Assembly (NCBI RefSeq): GCF_028858725.1
Contig: NC_084759.1
Location: 87,340,944-87,404,943, forward strand
Length of the DNA stretch: 64,000 bases
Source: Colius striatus
Taxonomy: Eukaryota > Chordata > Aves > Coliiformes > Coliidae
Direction of reading: 5' to 3'
Below, one piece after another: positions 22,054-31,631 of the stretch (positions are counted from its first letter, which is position 1; each line of letters begins with the position of its first letter). Made by a program: the position numbers and the translations under genes. The notes beneath the pieces are model-generated. The model did not search any database. It saw nothing but the letters and a program-made list of their open reading frames with translations, and was not told the origin of the DNA.

Positions 22054-22061
22054 TATAAATA
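22054..22061 (+). promoter_or_regulatory. TATA box of MID1IP1
   Basis: CGCTATAAATACG contains a canonical TATAAATA in an otherwise GC-rich context. It predicts a start site near 22083-22092. A TATA box within a CpG island is uncommon and suits an inducible gene. Confidence 0.7.
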
Positions 22062-22084
22062 CGACGGAGGGGATGGGAGTGCGG

Positions 22085-22115
22085 CCACGGGCGGTGGCGG
22101 GCTGACGGCGCGGCG
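22085..22115 (+). other. MID1IP1: Predicted non-coding exon 1 of MID1IP1
   Basis: The start is estimated about 30 bp after the TATA box and the end is set by the donor GCG|GTGAGC (intron begins at 22116). The exon contains no ATG. An alternative donor is CACG|GTGGGT at about 22136. Mammalian MID1IP1 also has non-coding 5' exon sequence and a single coding exon, which supports the model. Exact ends are inferred. Confidence 0.4.
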
Positions 22116-22512
22116 GTGAGCGGCTCCGGGACACGGTGGGTGCCTCGGCCGGGTCACGGTCTGCGTTTTAGCTCGCTGGGACGGTGCGGGGCTTCCGTAC
22201 CCTCGGCTGCCTCCCAGCCCCACGCCTGACTCCCGGGAGGAGTTGCGGGGTTGGGGTTTTGGGTGGGTTTTTTTTTGCGTTTTGCCTCTTTTTGTACGGA
22301 GGGGAGAGGCAGCGGGGAGACCTGGCGGCTGCACCGAGCATCCCGGCAGGCTGGCCGCGAAGGGGGAAGGGCGGTGAGAAGGGATGGGGAAGCCTAAAAA
22401 AGGAGGTGCGGCCGAGGATAAAGGCGGCGGCGGGAGGGGACGGGGCTGGAAGCCGGGTTGGGAGAGGGAGGGAGAGCTGCCCCTAACCCCGGCGCCTGCC
22501 GCCGCCTCCCAG
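22116..22512 (+). other. MID1IP1: Predicted 5' UTR intron of MID1IP1
   Basis: The donor is GTGAGC at 22116. The branch point CTAAC at 22483-22487 places its A 26 bp before the 3' end. The acceptor follows a C-rich tract, CCGCCTCCCAG|CAGGAC. Splicing would remove ATG triplets present in the intron and leave no upstream ATG between exon 1 and the main start codon. Confidence 0.45.
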
Positions 22513-22662
22513 CAGGACTGTGCACGCCAATAGCCGCCGAGCCGGCGGCGGAGGACAGCCCGTGGCACTAGCGAGGAGGAGGCGAAGGAGATCGCCGCCG
22601 GAGGAACCCCTGCGGTCCGAGCCGCCCCGCTGAGCTCGTCCGTCCGCCTGTCCGCCGCCACC

Positions 22663-23151
22663 ATGCAGATCTGCGACTCGTACAGCCAGAAGTACTCCCT
22701 TTTCAACGCCATGAACCGCTTCATCGGCGCCGTGAACAACATGGACCAGACAGTGATGGTGCCTAGCCTGCTGCGCGACGTGCCGCTTCTGCTGGAGGAG
22801 CTGGACGCGGCGGGGGCCGTCTGCCCGCAGCGGGAGGCCGCCATCCCCGCCGGCGACCCCGACTTCTTCTCCCGCAGGGACATGTACAGCCACTACATGC
22901 TGCTTAAGTCCATCCGCAACGACATCGAGTGGGGCGTGGTGCAGCCGCCGGCGGGAGAGGAGGCGGCCCGCAAGAAGGACAAGCTGGGCGGCGGGCCCGC
23001 CGAGGAGGGCGAGGGGGAGGAGGACCTGGAGAAGCAGTTCCACTACCACCTCAGCGGACTCCACTCAGTCCTCTCTAAGCTCACCCGCAAGGCCAACGTC
23101 CTCACCAACAGATACAAGCAGGAGATCGGCTTCAGCAGCTGGGGGCAGTGA
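22663..23151 (+). CDS. MID1IP1: MID1-interacting protein 1 (MIG12, Spot14/THRSP family)
   Basis: A single-exon frame encoding 162 residues. Known role of the family: the cytosolic MIG12 protein binds acetyl-CoA carboxylase and promotes its polymerisation and activity in fatty-acid synthesis. It also binds the E3 ligase MID1 and stabilises microtubules, and can pair with the paralogue THRSP. Seen here: a conserved N-terminal block (residues 1-42, containing [20 protein letters not shown] and PSLLRDVPL), a variable Ala/Glu/Pro-rich linker (43-70), a central helix block [20 protein letters not shown] (72-91), a charged low-complexity segment (97-121) and a C-terminal helix block [10 protein letters not shown]...LSKLTRKAN...NRYKQEIGF (121-157) ending in WGQ. 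These blocks match MID1IP1 far better than THRSP. Human MID1IP1 is about 183 residues, the difference lying in the linkers. The start codon has a near-ideal Kozak context (CCGCCACCATGC) and no upstream ATG in its exon. The frame is intact. Confidence 0.96.
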   Translation: MQICDSYSQKYSLFNAMNRFIGAVNNMDQTVMVPSLLRDVPLLLEELDAAGAVCPQREAAIPAGDPDFFSRRDMYSHYMLLKSIRNDIEWGVVQPPAGEEAARKKDKLGGGPAEEGEGEEDLEKQFHYHLSGLHSVLSKLTRKANVLTNRYKQEIGFSSWGQ

Positions 23152-23156
23152 GCGCT

Positions 23157-23187
23157 GGGGGGGGAGGGAGAGCGGGGGAAGGGGGGG
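23157..23187 (+). other. G-quadruplex-like motif at the start of the 3' UTR
   Basis: Four G runs of 8, 3, 5 and 7 bases are separated by loops of 1, 5 and 2 bases, beginning six bases after the MID1IP1 stop codon. The motif fits the usual G3+N1-7 pattern on the mRNA sense strand. Folding is predicted from pattern only. Confidence 0.6.
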
Positions 23188-23611
23188 AGCCCGGCCCGGC
23201 GGCGGAGGGCTGCTCCCCACGGCTTCCCTGCGCCCTCCCAGGACTGCATCCGGTTTTCTACCAACGCACAAACGAGAGAGAGAGATGTAAATTAATCACT
23301 ACTAGTTTATTAATTATTTCTCACCCCCATTCTTGGGGTTTTTTTTGGGGGCGAGCAGTTGCTGTGCTCTGCCCGGGCGGGGAGGCTGAACCCGTACGTG
23401 TACGAGGAGGTGGCGTAGCTGGCAGACGAGGAGGCTCAACGCAAGCCGATGAACATAAGGAAACTGTCAGAAAATTGCTTCTCTTGCCCGGGAGGGAACC
23501 CAGTGGGCTAAAGAGCATCCCTCTTTTGCGGGATGGATGGTGGGTCCCACAGTTGTACATGTACTGGAATTTATTTAAAACTTTTTTACTCAGATGTAGA
23601 GTATATTCTAA

Positions 23612-23617
23612 AATAAA
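23612..23617 (+). terminator. Proximal poly(A) signal AATAAA
   Basis: AATAAA about 460 bp after the MID1IP1 stop codon, followed 30-45 bp later by a T-rich stretch (ACTTTTTTTGGTATG), a plausible downstream element. Confidence 0.55.
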
Positions 23618-24331
23618 TGCAAATGTATTAACTAAAGGTGACTTAAACTTTTTTTGGTATGATTTATCTTTCTTTAATTAAATGATCTTTTTAACATCTG
23701 GAATTCTTCTGTTGTTCTTCCAATTTATTTCCAGAGCTGCCTTCCCTAGACACGAATCTCTGCATGTGCAAGATGGGGTTTTCTGACTTCTTGTTGTTTC
23801 TTTTCTCCAAAGGAACCTATTAGGTAGTGAAGATAACCAGGCGTATCTAAAATGCATGAGTGACTGTATTAACTGCACCATACATGGCCTGAATTTTGGT
23901 AAGCTGTTCCCAACCAGACAGTTCAGTTGCTCTGTGGGAATGCTGGTGTGAAGGTCAGTGCCCCTTTAACAAAATCTGAGAAGATTGAGTCATGGTTATT
24001 TTGCAGGCAGCCAATTCATGGAGGTTGGAGCAAAGCCTAAGAATGACTCTTGCTTTTTTTTTTTTTTGGCAAGTATCTTAATATACTGTGAGGACCTCTT
24101 TTTCTTTCCTTCTGAGTAGGCCTAGGATACTTCCCTCCCCCATCTTTTGCGTTACTTTCTTTCCTCTGTAATCCTCCTTGGATACTGGGAATTGATTTCT
24201 TTGTGGTTTTGGGGTTTATTTTTTCATTTGCTGAACTAACGTGCCTTGGAATTGGGTGTCTGTATCATATTCTGATATTAAAAGTGTATTTGCTGATTAC
24301 AATGCGTGCCTATCCCAGAGGATAACGGTTT

Positions 24332-24337
24332 AATAAA
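24332..24337 (+). terminator. Distal poly(A) signal AATAAA
   Basis: TTTAATAAATATGTATG about 1.18 kb after the stop codon, followed by T/GT-rich sequence (GTATGTCCTTCTGC). An ATTAAA variant lies 55 bp upstream. Usage must be shown by RNA data. Confidence 0.5.
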
Positions 24338-24766
24338 TATGTATGTCCTTCTGCAATGCATGAAGTTCTCTTCTTGGGCACTGAAATGCCAAGTTCACAG
24401 ACATCTTATACAGAAATTTCACTTTGTGTTATGCTGTCAAATTTAGGGCTTGCTTGGTGTGGGATTTTTCTTTTCTGTTAAAAATACAAGATCTTTTTCT
24501 CCTGCCTTAAGGACAGTTTTGCTTAAAATCAGATATTCCCTAGAAATTTGTTTTTTAGACCAACTGTCAGTTCATTGTAGTAAAGCGTGAGCACTCTAGA
24601 TATGGTACTAGTTTATCGATGTTTGCATAGTTAATCAGCCTACATGTCTGTTTAAAAATGCATATTTTAGAACAGTTCCCTTCTAGGGTAAAGAAGAGTT
24701 TTGCAAGGCTGGATGATTTTTAGCTTGGCAACACTTGTTCTTTTTGTAATGTTTATAACTCATCTT

Positions 24767-24787
24767 CCCCCCCCCCCCCCCCCCCCC
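24767..24787 (+). repeat. Poly-C run (21 C)
   Basis: Twenty-one consecutive C bases, about 430 bp after the distal MID1IP1 poly(A) signal. The reverse strand is poly-G. Its length in the assembly may be unreliable. Confidence 0.9.
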
Positions 24788-26590
24788 AAGCTCCTTGGGA
24801 AGATGCCAGGAAAAAAAGTCAGAAACAAGGAGCGGGATTGCCCTGGTTTCCTAACATGTTAGCTTGCCAGTCTTCCTGTGGACTGGTACAATTGTACGAG
24901 GTACAATGCCTTATGCTGGGTGGCAGAGTCTGGCTCTTGCTGAGGACGAGAGGGAGAACCTGTTCTGCTTGGATTCCTCCTGCCTTGCGCTCAGCCGCAG
25001 CTGGCTGAACACCCTGTTGCAACGTCTGCTCTGCTCCAAGGCACTGGTAAAAAAAGGTCAAGACAAAAGTAACTCTGTTTCAATCGTATATTCAAAAGAA
25101 CTCCTGGTAACTTCTCCTGGTAGAGATTTAGATGATGCTGTTTAAATGTTGCACAAGAGACAATGGAGTGCTGATTCAAACTGAGTAACATTAGGAAAAG
25201 TGTTACATTATTGCCATGTTGCATCCATTCCCATTGTACCCCAAAAGAAAGATAAAAGTTTATCTGAAGGAGCAGCCAAGAACCAGCTATTTGGCAACAA
25301 AGGTGGCATTTCCTTACAATTCAAGTGTTGTGTAACAGAGGAGGTAGGCTGATACAGTGACTCAAGGGTTTGCCTTGCCTGAGTGACTAACCCACAGTTG
25401 CTGAACCAAACTGCCCCAGGTAATCCCAATTCTCCTACGGCTTTGCTGCAGAAACTCACTCTGGCAGATGAGACATTGCCACTTCTAACCAGGGAGCTGC
25501 TTTCGACTTCCCCTTTTTCAAGGTCGTGGGAGACGATAGAGGCTCTTGGGAACAAGAAAACAATCTCATGATGCAGGCTAGGAGGGGGGCACAACAGATA
25601 AAATGAGGGATATATTTCTTTTATGAAGGACAAGGGATGGGACTTTGCTGTTGGATGCTGTGGAAAACAACTTGATGGGGTGGTCAGGCAGTTATGTAAA
25701 TGTCGGCTCCTGACATTGCAGTAAACAAAGATGAGATTTCAGAGTCTTAACACATAGAATTTGTATGGTAGATGCTGAACTGGGAAAAATTTCCATGAGC
25801 AGTACTATATAATGCGATTAGATTTATTATGAGGAGTTAGGTTTTGTTGGGAAGGACTGGATTGTTTTAAGTGCTTCTGATGGGACACTGACTCAACAAA
25901 CCTGAAGTCTACCCCAGCAAAGCAATTCTGATACTTAGAATATTGACAAATGCTGTTAGTCTAATGTGAAAGTATCTTTATGATTTCAAATACTTTGATA
26001 AGTGGCTTTGTCTCCAAGCCACACATCAACAAAAAGACAACTTGCTAAACTCCTGTAACTGTGTACAAACCAGGGGAATATACACAATTACTGTGAGAAG
26101 CAGTTGTCATTTTTTAGCTCGCTTAAATGGAAGACACTCAATATACAGTAAGGCAGGCATGAGAAGAGTAATAAATAATGAGATTCCAAACAGTTTGCAC
26201 TTACAGATTGATTACAGCAGAAGGTATGTTACAGCCAAGAAGCCTCAAGGACACTGCTCGTGGGGTGCCTCAGTTAATACGGAAAAATGCCCAATACTTG
26301 TCATTATAGTTTATGAGTCAACCCTTGGTTTTGTGTTTACAATAGAACAGGAGAGCAGAGGGAATGGGGGGCAGGGGGGGAGCCAAGCTTTTGTCTTGAG
26401 GCATGTATGTATACACATGTATAAAAAGTAATGGCTTTGGGGACAGACATGAATCCCATTGGAGGAACAGCATTTGAAGGGCTACTTTGGCCACTGGCTG
26501 CTGTCCTGGATGGATAACATGTCCGTACTGCATTACGTGTGCATTTCAGGAATTGTATCTGCCTCTGGCACCATAAGGTTTTCTCCATTT

Positions 26591-26602
26591 CCCCCCCCCC
26601 CC
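26591..26602 (+). repeat. Poly-C run (12 C)
   Basis: Twelve consecutive C bases after a short T/C stretch. Confidence 0.9.
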
Positions 26603-26925
26603 ACCAGAAGTGGGCTGTCTTACCCAGGCCAGGAGCAAATTAAAAGTCTGAAATCAGTATCTTGACACTCAGTTGGACCAGACCCACCTGCTGCAGTCCC
26701 TTGTGCTGGATGGGTTGCATTCCTTCTCAGCCTCCTCCCCACTGCACAAGCCCCTTGTGCGGCTGCAAAGTTCATGCTCTGGTCAGTGCATGGTGGAAAG
26801 AGCCAGACAGGGCTGAACCAGGCTAGGCTCTCATCTTCCTACTTTCCCTCTAAAAGCTTTCTCTTGCAAAAGGCTTTAAATAGATCAAGATATCTGAGTT
26901 TTGTGGTTTGTTCCTTTCCATCCAA

Positions 26926-26938
26926 CCCCCCCCCCCCC
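26926..26938 (+). repeat. Poly-C run (13 C)
   Basis: Thirteen consecutive C bases, 324 bp after the previous C run. Confidence 0.9.
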
Positions 26939-29502
26939 ACCCGCCCTCTCTCTTGCACCAAGATACATGAGTCATCAGTAGCTCAGCTTTGCTGAAAGAT
27001 GCACTACCGTTAGCGGCCAGTTGGAAGGTTATATTAGGTTCTCATTATTACGGAGTTAAGCTTTGTGCCCTCTTCTGCCAGGAAGAAAAACCAAAGGACA
27101 GAGACATAAAGCTTCTCCTGTTTGTGCCTCTGGGTTTGGTACACAGCTCTCTATTTATGGAGAAATCTGCAATGATTTTCTCCCATAGACTTACTTCCCT
27201 GAAGCATTGAGTATGGGATGAGAATGTCCAGAATTACTGCTTTTTATTATTTATGTCTTTAGATCTTGCTGTTTATATCTAGCAAACAGTGTGCTAGGTA
27301 TTATATTCAAAAAAGCTCAAAGATATTAGGTGATAATACACACAGGGATAAAAGAACAGCACAATGGGTTTTAACCTGCCATGAAATCTGAGGGGAGTGC
27401 AAGTGAGGTGAGCACTGCAAAAGTAATTCCAGTTTTGCATGCATTTTTCTGTTACTTGTTGTCACCTTTGAACAAGGAGAAATACCTGAATCCATTTGTT
27501 GTGAAGTTGCATAATCATTTTCCTTTCAGACCACAGACTTGCTTGACAAGTTTGGGTTAAAATTAGTTTTAAGGCATGAAGTTCTAAGCTCCTTTCCAAA
27601 AGGAAATTTGCAAATAGACTGCAGTAATTGTGTATCTTTTTTTGCTGGGAGCTGACTGCCAGAATCAACAATCTTTATAAAAAGTAATATTCTTTCCTCT
27701 TTCAAACACATTTCATATTGTTTGACCTGAGGTGATGGAATGAGGGAAACACCTTCTAAATTTTGTGCTTTTGAATTTTGCTCTTGAAGAGATGGCACAG
27801 GAAAAAAAGCTTAGGGGCTTAGAAAGAAAACAGGTGCCTCGGTATTAAAGCAGCAAATGAGCTTGCTTTGTGATGTTTGCAAGATTTGTCATTGTATCAA
27901 TTTAAGCACTGTAACTTTTTATCGTGTTTATCTACATACCTCAGATTCTTAAATAATTTGTTCTTTTCATTCTGGCCTGTTTTACCTTAACAACTTTGGG
28001 TTACAAGCAGCAGGATTGATGTCCCACAGGAACAGCAGCACCACTTAAGACTAGCTGAGCCTTCTAAGTGCATCTCTCCTTTCATCTGTGTTTGAACTGA
28101 GAGGATGGGCAGAGCACCTAAAGCCATGATTCGGAGTACAGTCAGTGCAGCAGCATGGTAACCCCCTTGCTGTGGAATTGCTGTTTAGTCAGTGGCACAC
28201 ATGCTGGAGCAGGGAGAAGGATTCAAGGTAAAGCTTTCCTTCTGGGATTTCCTTCAGACTAGGCTGTGATGGGGAGGGAGAAAGCCAACGGGGAGGTTTC
28301 TTACTCTGTAACCAATGTGGTTTTACCCTGAGGGCAAAGAGTGGGAAATTATGGGGCATCTTTCACCTGTCCTGAGCAGGAGGGCTAGTGCCTGTGCACA
28401 GACACTTTCCACCACCCTCAGGGCACAAAATATTTATGTGAGGTCCAAGCTGACAGCTTTTGTGTTTTATCAAAACACCTGGGAGATGATTAGAGATTTG
28501 CCAAGTCACCACTTATCTGCCAACAAACAGGTGTTGCATGGATAGAGGCTGTTTCAGTGCAGAAGTTAGATATCCCACTTTTTCTATGGGTCTATGGGAA
28601 GCCTGACTGGTCAGCTGGTTTCACTTATACCACACTCAGGTGAGGTTTTGCTGGAATCTAATAGTGCCTGGTTTTAGGGGTTTTGGGTTTTTTTGTAACG
28701 TGTGGAAAGAAATAGTTGTAGTCTCAAAAATTTCAATGTGATATTCTACTGCCCTCATCTCTTTCGCAGGTAGATCCAAGTGCAGATCCAAGGAGACCCC
28801 ACGTCTCAATTACATGTACCTCCACATTAGCAGTTTTTCAAGTTTCAGTATCTGAGATACAGTATTTCACCTTACATTTGAAATAGCTTCACCAGACTTG
28901 TCGTCACAAAGCAGGGAATGAGCATCCCCCTCTGGATGCCCAGTGCACTTTTCAGGTGGGGTAAGCAACCTACAGACCCTCCTGCCAAGGAACTAAGTTA
29001 GTTTGCATTTCATCCTTACTATTGGGCCCTTTGGAAACAGGGACGCATTTCCTTCTCACGGTGAGTGCCTCTCAAGCCCGATTGTGTGCCACTGACTGAA
29101 GAGCTTGGATGGACATGCATTAGTTCGTTAGTTAGTCAGTACACTGACAGGTACAGCAGTATTTGGTTGTTGTTTTGTTTTTGCAGGACTAGTTACAAAC
29201 TTGCCTGTTTGAAGTGCTGAAGCTAGAAGCCGACAAAGCCACCAACTCGATACAGTTACCAAGCTTGCTGACCACAGAGGAGTCTGCTCCTGTTTCTGTG
29301 AACAGATTTCATGAGGAAAGTACCACAACCTTTCTTTGAGCTAAACTTCACAAAAATCTTTTTATCTGAGTAGCCAACAGTGGGTAATATTCAAGATGTC
29401 TCAAGTCACCTGCCTTGCTTCTTGCTTTCCCATATGTGCTGTCCATCCTTATGTACTCTTTTTTTTGTTCTCTGAAGGCTATTTCTCCTATGGACTTCTC
29501 CC

Positions 29503-29610
29503 CATAGAATCATAGAATGGTAGGGGTTGGAAGGGACCTTTAGAGATCATCTAGTCCAACTCCCCTGCAGAAGCAGGTTCACCTAGATCAGGTCACATAG
29601 GAACATGTCC
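29503..29610 (-). mobile_element. Short CR1 LINE 3' end
   Basis: CATAGAATCATAGAATGGTA followed by GGGGTTGGAAGGGACCTTTA, GAGATCATCTAGTCCAACTC and CCTAGATCAGGTCACATAGG. This is the complement of a CR1 terminus, 5' truncated after about 108 bp. It is close to the first part of the 7309 copy and appears less diverged than most others here. Confidence 0.94.
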
Positions 29611-30738
29611 TTCCCAGTTCACTTTCCCATCTCTCTAAGACATTTCAGCCATGAAATTCCTACTAAACTGAGCTAATTTCAACACCCAGACAGGTCTCAC
29701 TTTTGAACTGAATTGTAATTGGTAATAACAGTGTATTGGGTGATTTTGTGACATTTTGTTGTTTGAAGCATGTAATTAAACCTGGCTTCTTTTATTAACC
29801 TGCTATTTTTCATGTGGAGGCATTGCCTTTTTGAAAATGTTTCCACAGCTGATCACCAATCCATACTTGAGAAATATCCAAGCGCCTAAATAGCTGTGCT
29901 GAAGGCAGAGCCAACAATGCAGAAAGCTGGTTTCTGCTGCTAATGTGTGCCATGCTCATCTTTTGATATGCCCTACTAATTGCCATTAGTATTAATTGTA
30001 GCGTCACACTCACACTGAGAGGAAAATACACCCTGAAGCGAGCCTGTGTGGTGACAAGGAAAAACAAGGGAGCTGGAAGAGCATGGCCTTCACATTTATG
30101 ATGCTGGCTTTTGTATTCAGGTTCAGCACAAGGCAGGAAAAAAAAGCCTTCTTTTAAAAAGTTGAGAAGCTTGTCTTTAATGAAACAGACAGTGCATTTC
30201 CTTCAGCTCCCACTGCTATCATTAGTACAATATTTAGCAAAGACTGAAATAATTCACATCAAGGTGAATGCAGTCATGTACATCTTATTTTTAAAACCAA
30301 GCTAAGAACACATGCAATATTTTCAAAAGGCTATATATTTTAAGACCCAGAGGTGGTTATTTCTTGACTGGCTTAAGCCTATACAGTGCCAAGAGGGCTG
30401 GATCCATCTTGGCCCCTGGCCCCAACCCCTGACCCCATTGAACAATCCTTTTCTGTTATGCTAGCACCAGCACTTATGCAGCAATGGAGTTACCAGACCA
30501 GGAAGCTGATCCAGCTGAAAAAAATTAGTGGAGGACAAAAGCTTTCAGTTGTACTAAGTCCTTCATTCAGCAAAAGGTGTAGCTGCATTAGCTGCAGGGC
30601 TGGTGTGCAGGAAGTGTAGGGAACGTGCTGCCAGGAGAAAGAGTGGGACCTCACCTCTTGGCAGCCACGTTCATTAAGCAGGTTGTGAAAGTGTCATCCG
30701 ACTCCCATCTACAAAAGAAATTTGTATGCTGATGAATT
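29611..30738. other. Intergenic sequence, no gene seen
   Basis: No gene or repeat recognised between two CR1 fragments. Confidence 0.5.
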
Positions 30739-31193
30739 ATAGAACCATGGAATCATTTTGGTTGGAAAAGACCTTTAAGAACATCAGGTCCAACCACTAA
30801 CTAATCTAATTCTACCATGCCCACCACTAAACCATGTTTCTTAGCTCCTTATCTATTCATCTTCTAAATATCTCCAGGGATGGGGCAGCCCATCCCAGTC
30901 TTTAACAATCCTCTCAGTGAAAAAGTTCTTCCTAATCTCCAATCTAAACTTGCCCTGGAGCAACTTGAAGCCATTTCCTCTTGTATTACTATTCATTACT
31001 GGGGAAAAGAGGCTGACCTCCACCTCACTACAACACTCAGATAGTTGCAGAGCGTGATCATGTCTCCCCTCAGCCTCCTTATCTCCAAACTAAACACTCT
31101 CAGCTCACTCAGCCAGTCCTCATAAGACTTGTGCTGCAGACCCTTCACCAGCTTTGTTGCCTGTCTCTGGATGCACTCCAGCACCTCAATGTC
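30739..31193 (-). mobile_element. CR1 LINE 3' fragment with remnant of reverse-transcriptase ORF2 end
   Basis: The minus-strand CR1 terminus starts at the left (TATAGAACCATGGAATCATT, then TTGGTTGGAAAAGACCTTTA) and runs through the 'CCCACCACTAAACCATG' tail. The right part still reads as the C-terminal end of CR1 ORF2: the minus-strand frame at 30996-31184 contains [15 protein letters not shown] and [14 protein letters not shown], matching the conserved 'Q-R-A-T-K-x-V-K-G-L' and 'R-R-L-R-G-D-x-I' ends of CR1 reverse transcriptase. The element is 5' truncated and not functional. Its tail subfamily is shared with the copies at 579, 9541 and 58070. Confidence 0.95.
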
Positions 31194-31367
31194 TTACCAA
31201 AACTGGTAGCTGCTCAGGCCAAGGTCCTGAGTGGGACTTGGGAGTGGTAGCATGCACTGATGTGCCACCTTCCTCTCAGGTGCTGGCTCCTTCTACCAGA
31301 ACCCAGTCCTTAAGGAGGTAGCGTGGGCTCTCCTGTCACGCTCCTGTGCAGCTGGGAGAGGGCCTCA

Positions 31368-31628
31368 CCAATCCAGAATGAACTCCTCAGTGCAGACACT
31401 GAGGAGACATGGCTGGTTACACCTCAGCCCTCTGGCACTGAGATTCCTCATGGTTACCATCACCAGGAGATGCTTCTGCATGTCTTTTAAGAGTGAGATG
31501 TTTGTGTCCTTCAGAAGACAGCCGAGAGCAATGCTGCTGGCCTGCCGTAGCCGCCAGACAGCTCCCCAGTGATGGGAGGACAGCAGGAAGTGCTGTGTCC
31601 CAGCTACCTTGAGAGCATCTGGAAAATG
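31368..31628 (-). pseudogene. Possible decayed coding fragment, helical-repeat-like
   Basis: On the minus strand an 87-codon stretch is open between stop codons at 31629-31631 and 31365-31367. Its middle reads as amphipathic helices (LRQASSIALGCLLKDTNISL, then LKDMQKHLLVMVTMRNLS). The spacing of Leu and charged residues resembles HEAT-type repeats such as those of the multi-copy avian maestro (MROH) proteins, but I could not align it with certainty. A possible splice acceptor (CATTTTCCAG) lies at its 5' edge. No start codon, promoter or continuing exons are recognised, so a chance frame remains quite possible. Confidence 0.18.
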
Positions 31629-31631
31629 CTA

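Larger units (their letters stand above)
20570..23290. promoter_or_regulatory. CpG island spanning the MID1IP1 promoter and coding exon
   Basis: A sharp rise in G+C and CpG density begins near 20570 (CGACGAAGGGCCGCC) and persists through the promoter, first exon, intron and the entire coding sequence to about 23290. It contains two GGGGCGGG Sp1-type boxes (20971-20978, 21536-21543), an NRF1-like GCGCATGC (20870-20877), four CCAAT boxes and a TATA box. Many long open frames on both strands (up to 330 codons at 21113-22105) are artefacts of low stop-codon frequency in GC-rich DNA. About 1.5 kb of island lies upstream of the TATA box, which leaves room for alternative or divergent start sites. 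Confidence 0.92.
23152..24355 (+). other. MID1IP1: Predicted 3' UTR of MID1IP1
   Basis: After the stop codon the sequence leaves the CpG island and becomes AT-rich, with AU-rich patches (TTTATTAATTATTTC, GAATTTATTTAAAAC). Two AATAAA signals are present, at 23612 and 24332, plus ATTAAA at 24277-24282. Two alternative transcript ends are therefore possible. A 177-codon frame reading through 23148-23681 is not considered coding. The far end is estimated from the distal signal. Confidence 0.55.
24356..29502. other. Downstream intergenic sequence, no gene seen
   Basis: About 5.1 kb with no recognised gene or transposon. It is notable for three long poly-C runs, listed separately. Open frames (141 codons at most, minus strand 25208-25633) have no domain. 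Confidence 0.5.

Noticed and set aside
21113-22105. 330-codon open frame (and 262-, 276-, 203- and 193-codon frames on both strands) in the CpG island
   Set aside because: Stop codons are rare in very GC-rich DNA. The products are Arg/Pro/Ala/Gly-rich low-complexity with no domain, and they overlap promoter motifs and each other.
22483-23064. Antisense 193-codon frame across the MID1IP1 coding exon
   Set aside because: It is a composition shadow of the GC-rich real gene. Its Leu/Val-rich product mirrors the sense codons.
23148-23681. 177-codon frame overlapping the stop codon of MID1IP1
   Set aside because: It lies in the 3' UTR, overlaps the G-rich tract and ends past the proximal poly(A) signal. 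No recognised protein.
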